A stretch of DNA of 64,000 nt from Eriocheir sinensis (taxonomy: Eukaryota; Arthropoda; Malacostraca; Decapoda; Varunidae). The DNA lies in contig NC_066517.1 in NCBI RefSeq assembly GCF_024679095.1, positions 70,001-134,000 of the forward strand, in the 5' to 3' direction. The notes under the pieces are model-generated. The model worked only from the letters and a program-made list of their open reading frames with translations. It was not told the origin of the DNA and searched no databases. The position numbers and the translations under genes were made by a program. This document shows, piece after piece, positions 49,794 through 64,000 of this stretch; position 1 is the first letter of the stretch; each line of letters opens with the position of its first letter.

Positions 49794-50085
49794 ATGCCCA
49801 ATAGTTGTGCTGTGCGCTGCTGCCATAACACGAAAAAGAGGACGAAAGGATGTATAAGGTTTTTCCGTTTCCCGAGAGATGAGAAACTGAGAAAAAGATG
49901 GATTTTGTTGTGTGACAGAGACTCCAATTTCAATGCAAGTAATGCAATGGTGTGCTCCATCCACTTTCTTCCAAGTGACTACAACCATAGTCTACTGAAC
50001 ACGCACCGTCTACTTGGAAAAGAACTACCAAGAAATATAAGAATACTCAAGGAAGATGCAGTTCCTTCCATCAATTTGTGTGAAG
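49794..50085 (+). CDS. P-element transposase exon 1: THAP DNA-binding domain
   Basis: ATG at 49794, donor GAAG|GTAAGC at 50085. Encodes 97 residues and one base of the next codon. The THAP C2CH module is visible: C5 (with C9/C10), C54-S-I-H57, plus conserved F26-P27, W36 and F58. The domain closes with AVPSI (89-93), like the AVPTIF end of THAP domains. In the P element and THAP9 this module binds DNA near the transposon ends. The start is favoured because the THAP fold begins within a few residues of this Met. The upstream frame is open but has no better ATG. Confidence 0.92.
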
Positions 50086-50540
50086 GTAAGCTTATTTCGT
50101 ATTTTTTTATTTCTACATGATATTTGTCTCATTACTTGCATGTGCTACACCTTGTAATAGGTCAAAGCGCTCCAGTTTCTGGGGTTGAGCTAGGTTATGT
50201 TAGGTTAGGTTCTTATTAAATTGAATCATGGATTTTATTTCAGCATATGTTGAGTTTTAAAGTCTAGAATATAGAAGAATATTTATTTATTTAAGGCGCC
50301 AAGATTCTCCAATAGGCGCCTTGGATCTGTCTATATATCTAACAAACTATCTATATATCATAATACAAAAGTTTAGAAGTAGTGAGTGTAGAGTCAAGCT
50401 GTAGTCAGGATGGAGTGAGAGGAGTATGGAAATCCCTAGAGGGTCAGAACCCCTCCTGCAGCTTAGGAGCACGTGCAACCAGCGTCAGGTCTCAGTCAGG
50501 TCAAGGAAAATGGCTGTCCTTCATTCTTCTTCTTTATTAC

Positions 50541-50603
<63 letters not shown>

Positions 50604-50928
50604 CTCTCTCTCTCTCTTCTGTGTGTATGTGTGTGCTATGGATCCAATGGCTTGAACCTAAAATTACAGGGCGGTTAAATTTTCTTAATTTCACTTTTCA
50701 AGTGTTAGCCACCCTTGGAAAAACCCTGGATACGGCACTGTAGTTATTATCATTATTATTATTACTATTATAGTTATTATTGCTGTTATTATTATAATTA
50801 TAATAAAAATAATAATGGTAATAATAACAATAATAATAATAATAATAATTTATTACTATTACTACTATCTTTCATTATTATTATGGTCATCATTATCATA
50901 ATTATATATATTTTGCATTGTATTGCAG
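50086..50928 (+). other. P element intron 1, with (TTA)n
   Basis: GTAAGC to TATTGCAG. Contains a (TTA)n array at 50531-50603, short CT and GT runs, and ATT/ATA-rich sequence at 50745-50905. The GC-richer block 50360-50520 may be an unrelated insertion. Confidence 0.75.
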
Positions 50929-51057
50929 ATGACATTACAACAAGTGAAGCTGATAACCCTCCTGACGGGGAAGCAGACAGGTGTCCTGGTGAAAAGGTCA
51001 AATTTCCCCGGCTTGGTGTACAACCGTCTCACTCACCTACTGCACAAGCTAAATCAA
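50929..51057 (+). CDS. P-element transposase exon 2
   Basis: Acceptor TTGTATTGCAG at 50928, donor AAATCAA|GTAAGT at 51057. 129 bases, phase 1 in and phase 1 out, giving residues 98-141. The segment is acidic then Pro/Ser-rich (TTSEADNPPDGEADRCPGEK) and looks like a flexible linker between the THAP domain and the coiled coil. It keeps the frame between exons 1 and 3, which supports the splice model. Confidence 0.82.
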
Positions 51058-51091
51058 GTAAGTACCATTTATGATTCCATTTCCCCCACCC

Positions 51092-51185
<94 letters not shown>

Positions 51186-51334
51186 CTTCCAAATCTTTTA
51201 AATCATGCCCCTGCGGTTGCAGCAACCATATATTCTAAACACAGGCAACTTGTACTATATTTTACTATTATCATGAACATTTATATGCCTGTTATTATTT
51301 CACCTCATTTTTACTATTTTACTTTTCGTTGCAG
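51058..51334 (+). other. P element intron 2, with (CT)n
   Basis: GTAAGT to CGTTGCAG, with an uninterrupted CT array at 51096-51183. Confidence 0.8.
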
Positions 51335-54296
<2,962 letters not shown>

Positions 54297-54300
<4 letters not shown>

Positions 54301-54565
54301 TTGTTATTATAAATATGCCAGATTGAGAAATTGAAATAGAGCCCCTTAAATACAGACAGAAAGCTGAGAGAATGGGACCACTTGGTGGTTGAGAGGATGG
54401 GGGGGGGGTGAGTGATGGGGTGGGAGCGTATCACGGGCTACAGGAGCGCGTTTGGAGATCATCACCTTCACACAGCCCATCCCAGACTAACGCTGGCTCC
54501 CAGAGCGAGGCGGTCAAAGGAGGCTCACGTGACGCACATGCGCGGGCGAGACCAAAATAAGCCGA
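54297..54565. other. P element 3' region
   Basis: A diverged spacer copy, a G-run (54400-54409) and the subterminal GAGGCTCACGTGACGCACAT (about 54511-54530). No coding frame belongs here. It may include the transposon 3' UTR. Confidence 0.55.
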
Positions 54566-54596
54566 GCGGATGGAATACCTCTCTGTATATACTCTG
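54566..54596 (-). repeat. P element right 31-bp terminal inverted repeat
   Basis: Exact reverse complement of 49586-49616. Confidence 0.95.
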
Positions 54597-54604
54597 GGCA
54601 CGTC
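54597..54604. repeat. Target-site duplication, right (GGCACGTC)
   Basis: Identical to 49578-49585. Confidence 0.93.
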
Positions 54605-54940
54605 CAGGGCGCGGAGTCGGTGTCGGAGCAGCACTCGCTGGGAGTGGTGGCGTGGGCAGTGCAGCAGGAGGTGCTCAATGGTGTCGACGGTCCTGCACCA
54701 GCAGGGGCAGTGAGGGTCAGGGGACAGGCGGTGGAGGTGAGCGCCGAGGTGTGTGGCCCAGGGCCCAGGCGGAGGAACCTCAAGGTCACGTCTAGGACGC
54801 GGAACGTTTTCCTCACCCACGGCTGTGGGAAGGAGTTGGTGCGGTACTGGCCCATGAAGATGGTGTCGTCCCATGAGGCGTGGCAGGTACGGGAGGTGAG
54901 GCGTTTGGCCGTGTAGAGTGGCAGGGGAAGCGGCGTTATG
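54605..54940 (-). pseudogene. LINE K, C-terminal domain (5' piece)
   Basis: Minus strand PWVRKTFRVLDVTLRFLRLG, then, after a shift near 54770, HLGAHLHRLSPDPHC and CRTVDTIEHLLLHCPRHHSQR, then LRALDVP. C-x2-C...H...C with TIEHLLLHC is the zinc-knuckle-like C-terminal motif of many I/Jockey-group LINE ORF2 proteins. The clade is not resolved. It continues at 49577 once the P element is removed. Confidence 0.72.
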
Positions 54941-55233
54941 TTTACCTCCGGCCATGTTTTCTTTTGAACTCGTTGCTGCTGCGACGGTGGCGCACCCTAG
55001 CGGCGACGCGCCGCCGCTGGAGGCGGTCGATTCAAATTGCCTCATTCCGAACCTAATGCGCTATATTATCACATCCTCAGTCAATTTATTTCATAATATG
55101 TTACAAACATTCAACGAGGAGTTATGTTCTTTGTAAGGCAAGTGTTATAAACGCTTTTAACCAGCAGATACAATGATGTAGGGGTCGAATGAAATGACTA
55201 ACACATTAGTCACGATCTTTTTGACGAAGGATT
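54941..55233. other. Right arm of the 12.8-kb element
   Basis: Unique sequence with a GC-rich stretch (GGCGACGCGCCGCCGCTGG near 55000), then AT-rich sequence, then ATGACTAACACATTAGTCAC (55193-55212), the subterminal motif shared with the left end. Confidence 0.55.
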
Positions 55234-55255
55234 TGACTAACTTTGGTTTTGTGTG
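55234..55255 (-). repeat. Right terminal inverted repeat of the 12.8-kb element
   Basis: Exact reverse complement of 42471-42492. Confidence 0.85.
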
Positions 55256-55405
55256 AAGAGTCTTCCTGCTGGGGTGGTTAGTGCGGAAACAATCAACTCC
55301 TTTAAAAATCGCATTGACCGTCACTTTGCTGAGTCGGGATTGAACTAAACGTACCCAAGAGTACGTACAGGAGTGCTTCAATCCTTCCCGCAAGCCACTC
55401 CTGTG
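55256..55405 (+). pseudogene. CR1-like LINE fragment, right half of the split copy
   Basis: Encodes SLPAGVVSAETINSFKNRID and RHFAESGLN-stop, continuing the left half at 42393-42470. The 3' UTR portion follows up to the poly-T of LINE D. Confidence 0.82.
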
Positions 55406-55407
55406 GT

Positions 55408-56963
55408 TTTTATTTTTATTTTTTTATTACAGCTAAGGAGACAGTTTAAGGGCATAAAGAAAAAAAATAAAAAAAGGCCCGCTACTCACTGCTTCCGAAC
55501 AGAGGTCAAAGGAGTGTCCAAAAACAGAGGTCAATTTCGGGAGGAGAGGTGTCCTGATACCCTCCTCTTGAAAGAGTTCAAGTCGTAGGCAGGAGGAAAT
55601 ACAGATGAAGGAAGATTGTTCCAGAGTTTACCAGCGTGAGGGATGAAAGAGTGAAGATGCTGGTTGACTCTTGCATAAGGGGTTAGGACAGTATAGGGAT
55701 GAGCATGAGTAGAGAGTCGTGTGCAGCGGGGCCGCGGGAGGAAGGGAGGCATGCAGTTAGCAAGTTCAGAGGAGCAGTCACCATGAAAATATCGATAGAA
55801 GATAGAAAGAGAGGCAACATGGCGGCGGAATTTGAGAGGTAGAAGACTATCAGTATGAGGAGGAGAGCTGATGAGACGAAGAGCCTTTGACTCCACTCTG
55901 TCAAGGAGAGCTGTGTGAGTGGACTCCCCACACATGAGATGCATACTCCATACGAGGGCGGACAAAGCCCCTGTAAATGGACAGCAACTGTGCGGGGGAG
56001 AAGAACTGGCGGAGACGGAACAGAACGCCCAGCCTCGAGGAAGCTGATTTAGTAAGAGATAAGATATGAAGTTTCCAGTTGAGATTTTGAGTTAAGGATA
56101 GACCGAGGATGTTTAGTGTTGAGGAAGGTGATAGCTGAGTGTTGTCAAAGAATAGGGGATAGTTGTTTGGAAGATTGTGTCGAGTGGATAGGTGGAGTAA
56201 CTGTGTTTTTGAGGCGTTGAAGGACACCAGGTTCCTCTTGCCCCAATCGGAAATAATAGTAAGGTCTGAGGCTAAGCGTTCTGTTGCCTCCAGTCTTGAG
56301 TCGTTAAATTCCTGTAGGGTGGGTCTTCTATTAAAAGAAGTTGAGTAATGCAGAGTGGAATCATCGGCGTAGGAATGGATAGGACAGTTCGTTTTGGAAA
56401 GAAGATCATCAATGAACAACAGAAAGAGAGTGGGAGATAGGACAGAACCCTGTGGGACACCACTGTTAATAGGTTTAGGGGAAGAACAGTGACCGTCTAC
56501 CACAGCAGAAATAGAACGGTCAGAAAGGAAACTAGAGATAAAGGTACAGAGAGAAGGATAGAAACCGTAGGAGGGTAGTTTGGAAAGCAAAGATTTGTGC
56601 CAGACCCTATCAAAAGCTTTTGATATGTCCAGCGCAATAGCAAAGGTTTCACCGAAACGGCTAAGAGAGGATAACCAAGAGTCAGTTAGGAAGGCAAGGA
56701 GATCACCAGTAGAACGCCCCTTGCGGAACCCATACTGGCGATCAGATAGAAGGTCAGAAGTGGAAAGGTGCTTTTGAATCTTCCGGTTAAGGATTGATTC
56801 AAAAGCTTTAGATAGACAAGAAAGTAAAGCTATAGGACGGTAGTTTGAGGGATTGGAACGGTCACCCTTCTTAGGCACAGGCTGTATGAAGGCATACATC
56901 CAGTAGGAAGGAAAGGTAGATGTTGACAGGCAGAGGCGAAAGAGTTTGACCAGGCAGGGTGAC
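55408..56963 (-). mobile_element. Jockey/I-like LINE, copy D, 5'-truncated with poly-A
   Basis: The 3' end is at the low coordinate: plus-strand TTTTTATTTTTATTTTTTTA is the reverse of an A-rich tail. The 3' UTR follows (TTACAGCTAAGGAGACAGTT), then the coding part to about 56963, where it is 5'-truncated in the early RT. It is the best-preserved copy of this family in the window and serves as the reference for copies A and C. Confidence 0.88.
55537..56899 (-). pseudogene. LINE copy D reverse transcriptase and C-terminal domain
   Basis: RT from 56899: [79 protein letters not shown], intact [25 protein letters not shown] and YRGFVRPRMEYASHVWG. The frame then shifts near 55930 to [20 protein letters not shown] and ends with LNSFKRRVSGHLSSRN at 55531. 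One break in about 455 codons. Confidence 0.88.
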
Positions 56964-56964
56964 G

Positions 56965-57057
56965 GATTGATTAAATCACTGAAAGCAGGCAGCCTCGCAA
57001 TGAGGCAACAGGCTTTCTGCTACCTGCTCGTCCATGTTTCCATGTTTCCATGTTTCC
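56965..57057 (+). mobile_element. Isolated CR1-like 3' end with CCATGTTT tail
   Basis: AATGAGGCAACAGGCTTTCT-GCTACCTGC precedes three CCATGTTT octamers and then TCC repeats. The same order (AATGAGCTAATAGGCTTTAT, GCCTGC, CATGTT, TCC) ends LINE copy E at 27700. The element is truncated to its last 90 or so bases, next to the 5' end of LINE D. Confidence 0.65.
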
Positions 57058-57455
57058 TCCTCCTCCTCCTCCTCCATCTATACATCCTTCTCCTCCTCCT
57101 CCTCCTCCTCCACTCCTTCCGCTTTGCATGGTGTCTATCTCCTCTGCTTGTTTCTCCCGCTTCTAAGTTCGCTCATCTTCCTCCTCCTCCATTTTCTCCT
57201 TCAGATTTGCTTGTTCCCAGTCGAATTTCTTGTAATCTCTTTCGCTGATCTCACACTTCCTCCTCCTCCTTTTCCCCCTCTTACCAAAATCCCAAATTCT
57301 ATTACTACTGTTTCGTCTTTTTTTTCCTCGTTCTCTTTTTCTTCCATATTCCACTTATCCCTAACCACCAGTGCCCAACCAGTAACCATCCCATTACCAT
57401 CAGTAGATCCCGTACCTTGAATCCACCTCATCCTTGTTTGCATATTTTTGGTGAA
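57058..57455. other. Pyrimidine-rich sequence
   Basis: TCC/CTC repeats at 57056-57075 and 57090-57112, then CT-rich to about 57350. No gene. Confidence 0.6.
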
Positions 57456-58200
57456 CAGATTAAGGATATTTCTAGTTGGGAGTCACTCTTGATTATAAAC
57501 TGACATTTGAGAAGCACTAACGTTCCATGTCTTCCACTATTGCACAGAAGACAGGCTTACTTCGTAAGTGCTTCAAAACATTTGCTTGTGACTCAACTGT
57601 AATCAAATCTTTTTATGCATTCATTTTGCCCCACTTTGAATATTGTGCTCCTGTTTGGATGTCTGCTGCCAGTTGCCATTTAAAGTTACTTGACAGAGCA
57701 ATCAATTCAAATAAACTTATTTCTCCGGCACTTGTTCTTGATCTTGATCATCGGCGTCAAGTTGGTGTGTGTTATTTAAAGTTTTTAAGAATAATCGGCA
57801 TCCCTTACACAATGCTTTGCCTGATTCTTTTACACCTGCCCGGGTCACGAGGTTTGCTCTTAGTCAAAATGATCTTGCTTTTAATCCGACGAATTTTTAT
57901 ACGACACAATTCTCACGATGTTTTCTTCCGTCGTTGACAAATCTATGAAATCAGTTACCCAGTGGGATTGACCTTTCTGCAAACATTTCTACATCGAAGT
58001 CTCGTGTGAATCTCTTTTTAAAACAGTAATTTTATTTTTCCTTCTTTTTATCTCTGACTGGCCAGTTTCTTAACTATCCGTTGCCTTTGCTTTTCTCCAG
58101 TACCTTTTGGTATTTTGTGTGGTTCAACTTGTTGTATCTGCACCCTGGAGGGAAGCTTTGGTAGCTTATCATTATAACAATAGAATAATGACCACACACA
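57456..58200 (+). pseudogene. LINE L, C-terminal end, decayed
   Basis: LLGVTLDYKLTFEKH-like start near 57470, then SSTIAQKTGLLRKCFKTF, FILPHFEYCAPVWMSAASCH, LKLLDRAI, LDHRRQVGVCYLKF and, after a frameshift near 57800, NALPDSFTPARVTRFALSQN and SGIDLSANISTSKSRVNLFL. The LPHFEYCAPVW...HRR pattern is the post-RT domain of a non-LTR family distinct from the others here. The RT catalytic part is missing. The 3' edge is approximate. Confidence 0.75.
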
Positions 58201-58560
58201 CCTTATCACCCTCCTACACAGCTTCCTCCTCTTCCTCCTCCTCCACTTCCCACCGCCTCCTTCAGAAATAACAACACACCTCAACAGGGACCTGTGGGGC
58301 ATCAGACAATTTAATTTTCTCACACGCTTCTCGTAAGTTAAGAGGAGGGGAATATGATAATGGATATAGATAGTGTAGCGGTGAAGCAGACGACGTAAAG
58401 TGTGCCCCGGAGTCCACTAGAGTCACCCCTTCGAAACACATCTACCTCCTTATTCCGTTTTTTTTTTAATTCTGTTTTTATTTCTCTCGTGAGTAAACAG
58501 AAGAAAGAAAAAGGTGTCTTGGATAGTACTCTTTATGTCTTTTGTGATGGAGTGATACAT

Positions 58561-58605
<45 letters not shown>

Positions 58606-59395
58606 CTGGCCCAAAGAAACTCCAACCACACGACAATAATAAAAAACAATAAAAACAAACACCACCCACGATCACTGCTCCTCTTCCCCTGTCCCTTCAC
58701 CCCCTTCCTCCCAGCCTTCCATGTCTCCCTACTTTCTCACCCATTAATTCATTTTCCCATTCACCTCACCCATCCACACATTCTCACAAACCTAACCCCC
58801 TCACCCACTAACTAGTCATCCACCTCCGACTCACTTACATTCCCCACCCATTCTCCCGTCACCCGCTTCACACACACCCAAGTCATCCACCTTCCCACCC
58901 ATCTGATACACTGTCACCCGTCTCGCTGCTGGGTGACCGCATGGCGAAAGGGTGCAGGAGAGGGAATTTTAAGACATGGGAGTGGTGGTGGGTTGGTGAT
59001 GGTGGAGAAAGTGGAAGAATGAAAATAGGTGGTGATTGGGTGGTGGGTAAATTGGAGGAATAAATGGAAGTAGTGGAGGAGGTGGAGGGAGAGGAGAATA
59101 TGGTGGCTAGGTGGAAGGGAGGTGGTAGGGGAGGTGGTGGAAGAGATGGAGGTGGTGGTTGAGTGGCGGTGGAAGTGAAAGAAAAGAAGGAAGTGATGGA
59201 GGAGGTGGAGGAAGAGAAGGGTGTGTTGTTTGGGTGGCAGTGGAGGAAGAGGTGGAGCTGATGGATGCATTGTGACGGTGCGTGAAACAGCGGGGAAATG
59301 TTGCTAAAGTTTCGTTTTCTTTACCGATTGTTTAGTTTAGTTTCCCAGATATTCCTTTTGACGTGGTTGCTGATTTTCTCATGCCATCAACCTTT

Positions 59396-59399
<4 letters not shown>
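58201..59399. other. No gene seen; (CT)n and strand-skewed stretches
   Basis: CT array at 58565-58601, C-rich sequence 58660-58910, then GGTGGA/GAGG-rich sequence 58970-59270 on the plus strand. No element recognised. Confidence 0.6.

Positions 59400-59453
<54 letters not shown>
59400..59453. repeat. (CA)n microsatellite
   Basis: About 54 bases of CA. 59454-59841 beyond it is A-rich with nothing recognisable. Confidence 0.95.
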
Positions 59454-59455
<2 letters not shown>

Positions 59456-59838
59456 CAACACTTACGTACATGACGCGACGACTTGAAGACACACACAACC
59501 CACCTTTCTCCTGTAAAAGAAAAGAATAATACAACTAAAAAAATTTGGTGTAGAACTTTGACTAGTTAATATTGTCTCGCCAACACACACCTACTTTAAT
59601 GTTGTACTTTTGTAATAATATGACATATTTGTGGAGTTTTTGTTCATGGTTAAAAAACAAAACAAAGGGAGACAGAAAGACACAAAAAATCATAAAAAAT
59701 CACAAATACACACAAAATGACAATTAATACATACACTCAGAAAACTAAAAGAAACAAAATTCTAGCTAAAAACAGTAAAGCACAGATCCACGAATATACA
59801 GCAAAGATGCAAACAGAAAACACACAATACCGATAGAT

Positions 59839-59841
<3 letters not shown>

Positions 59842-59897
<56 letters not shown>

Positions 59898-60160
59898 GCT
59901 CCGATAGCTCAGTGGTTAAAGCTCTGCGCGGCCAGGCTTCGCGGCTTGGCTGGGGGAGGTTTGAGCCCCGCTCACGCCAGGATTTTCCGCTGGTAAAGAG
60001 CGGTTACTGTCACCCCTTGTGCAAGGAGGATGGTGTGTGTGGTGTGTGAAGGTCTCAGCAGTACCCAGAAATCGACTATAATATAATGAGCCTTGCTCTA
60101 ATCGGAAGGGTACCTGCTGGCGACGACGAGTCCAGCTAGTGATCAGGGCGTCGGTGAATT

Positions 60161-60217
<57 letters not shown>
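59842..60217. repeat. (CA)n - SINE - (CA)n
   Basis: CA at 59842-59897 and again at 60162-60217 with the tRNA-derived SINE exactly between them, as if it had inserted into one CA array. Confidence 0.85.
59898..60160 (+). mobile_element. tRNA-derived SINE, third family
   Basis: GCTCCGATAGCTCAGTGGTT (A box TAGCTCAGTGG) and GGTTTGAGCCC (B box at about 59969-59979) with tRNA spacing. A body then follows, beginning CAGGATTTTCCGCTGG. No acceptor stem closes, so it is not a tRNA gene. The GGGATTTT/AGGATTTTCC join after the head resembles the other SINEs in the window. Confidence 0.75.
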
Positions 60218-60221
<4 letters not shown>

Positions 60222-60639
60222 AAAAACACGAGAGAAAGCATAAACTCGTCCCGGCCACAACATGTTCCGGTAAAGTCAACATGTTCCGGTAAAGTCTAAA
60301 AATAAAACACACACACGCAGACTTATTAACGGACCAAGTTAAGGCGGACCAAACAGAGCAGCACGAGTCACACACGAGGAAAACACCGGCCCGCAGCGCT
60401 GCACGGAGGGGGAAAATAACACGGAAATGACCGAAAGTAACGGACAAAAAAATAATGGTAAGAAGGTTAGAGAAAATGATGTTGACCTTGGGCGTGAGGA
60501 AAAAGTAATTAGAGCTAAAGTCTGGCTGTATTATACTACCCAAGAAACCGTGGCCGCGCAGGTATAAAAATGTGAATAAAAGGCGTATAATGTAAAAAGG
60601 TACAGTAATTCGGACTTCTAAGGAGAAAAACGTAAATAC

Positions 60640-60640
<1 letters not shown>
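60218..60640. other. No gene seen
   Basis: AT-rich mixed sequence. A 17-base direct repeat (AACATGTTCCGGTAAAG) occurs twice near 60258-60295. Confidence 0.5.
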
Positions 60641-63240
<2,600 letters not shown>

Positions 63241-63866
63241 ATTTCAGAACCCAACAGGAATGTTGCAGCAAAACTGGAATACTGGAATTCCCGCTGGAAT
63301 ATTAGAGATACGTGAACAGGACGAGAGTTCAGGCGTCAGGGAATATATATAAAAAAAAAATTACAGCGAAAGAACCACAAAAACGTGACCGAGATAAAGA
63401 CAGATGGAGAAAATAAAAGAGGCAGAGTTTATTATCACTATCAATATTTTCATCATTATTCCTGTATTCTTCGCTCCTCTAAAATCCAGATCAATCCAGA
63501 CCGAGCGTTGTCATCAATTCCAGTACCTCTTATTACCCATCCCTGCATTAATCACCTGAAGTCACCCTCTCTGTATTATTCACAAGTGCTGCGATGTATT
63601 GCTTTTCTTTCCATTTAGTATTCCGTTAATCTCCGTACCGGCGTCCTATTCACCACGTCACACTAATACATTTATAGGAAGCACCACGCGCCGCTTCCCA
63701 TTCTCTTCCTTCCTCTCTGAAGGCCTGCCCCGCGACCCTTTACACACGTAGTACACGGTGGGCGTTTATCTACGAGTTAGTCCAAGCATCAAATCGTGTG
63801 CTTCAGTCTGGGCGAGCAATGGTGGTGGTGATGATAGGTGTGGTGATGCTTGTATTAGCGGTTGTG

Positions 63867-63867
<1 letters not shown>
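63241..63867. other. No gene seen
   Basis: Mixed sequence with short repeats of GGAAT/GGAATTCC type near 63240-63300. No coding feature. Confidence 0.5.

Positions 63868-63934
<67 letters not shown>
63868..63934. repeat. (TAG)n microsatellite
   Basis: About 22 uninterrupted TAG/GTA units. Confidence 0.97.
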
Positions 63935-64000
63935 TGCAATACTAGTGGCAGTTGTTGAAGTCGTAACCGTAGCAGTAATTGTAGCAGGTAGTGGTAAGAA

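Noticed and set aside
57527..57937. Independent host gene
   Set aside because: The LPHFEYCAPVW and LDHRRQ motifs identify it as the post-RT end of a LINE.

Overview
This is repeat-dominated nuclear DNA from an arthropod, most likely a decapod crustacean. That attribution is an inference from very dense dinucleotide microsatellites (one GT array is about 600 bp), several CR1-like LINE families with octamer-type 3' tails, tRNA-derived SINEs, and an exon with a Dpr-type immunoglobulin domain. There are no rRNA genes, CRISPR arrays or bacterial-type operons, and I found only one host exon I can support.

Layout. 1-4949: minus-strand Ty3/Gypsy-type LTR retrotransposon (5' LTR, gag, protease, RT, RNase H, start of integrase), frameshifted and cut by the window edge. 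5190-5768: LINE scrap, microsatellites, 38-bp tandem repeat. 5987-6126: Dpr-like host exon on the plus strand, followed by a degenerate repeat array interrupted by a probable solo LTR (6336-6713). 8302-9183: 50/58-bp minisatellite. 10099-12812: Jockey/I-like LINE with in-frame stops. 13780-16790: RTE-like LINE. 18055-20235: two SINEs around a giant GT-CT-CA microsatellite block. 20805-24600: Jockey/I-like LINE with a CR1-like LINE nested in its 3' UTR. 26713-32727: SINE and three CR1-like LINE copies, one with a TA microsatellite expanded inside its RT codons. 33744-38865: a LINE with a long open frame, and a nearly intact CR1-like LINE nested just behind its stop codon. 40785-41268: pogo/Tigger-type transposase tail.

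42393-55405 is the most interesting part. A CR1 fragment is split by a 12.8-kb interval bounded by identical 22-bp inverted repeats and carrying many subterminal TTAGTCA/TGACTAA motifs. Inside it lie a hAT MITE with a perfect 8-bp target duplication, an RTE-like LINE, a foldback repeat and the C-terminal end of another LINE. That last LINE is itself split by a 5,011-bp P-element-superfamily transposon (49586-54596). The P element has perfect 31-bp terminal inverted repeats starting with CA, a perfect 8-bp target-site duplication (GGCACGTC), and a three-exon transposase gene: an N-terminal THAP zinc finger, a coiled coil, and an RNase H-like core with the expected D, D and E residues. Its C terminus runs in frame into a GA microsatellite.

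55408-58200: Jockey/I-like LINE (minus), an isolated CR1 3' end and another LINE 3' end. 58200-64000: microsatellites, a SINE embedded in a CA array, and a 2.6-kb strongly purine-skewed tract.

The elements do not form a pathway. They form layers of insertion (P element in LINE in 12.8-kb TIR element in CR1; CR1 in LINE, twice), which give relative insertion ages.
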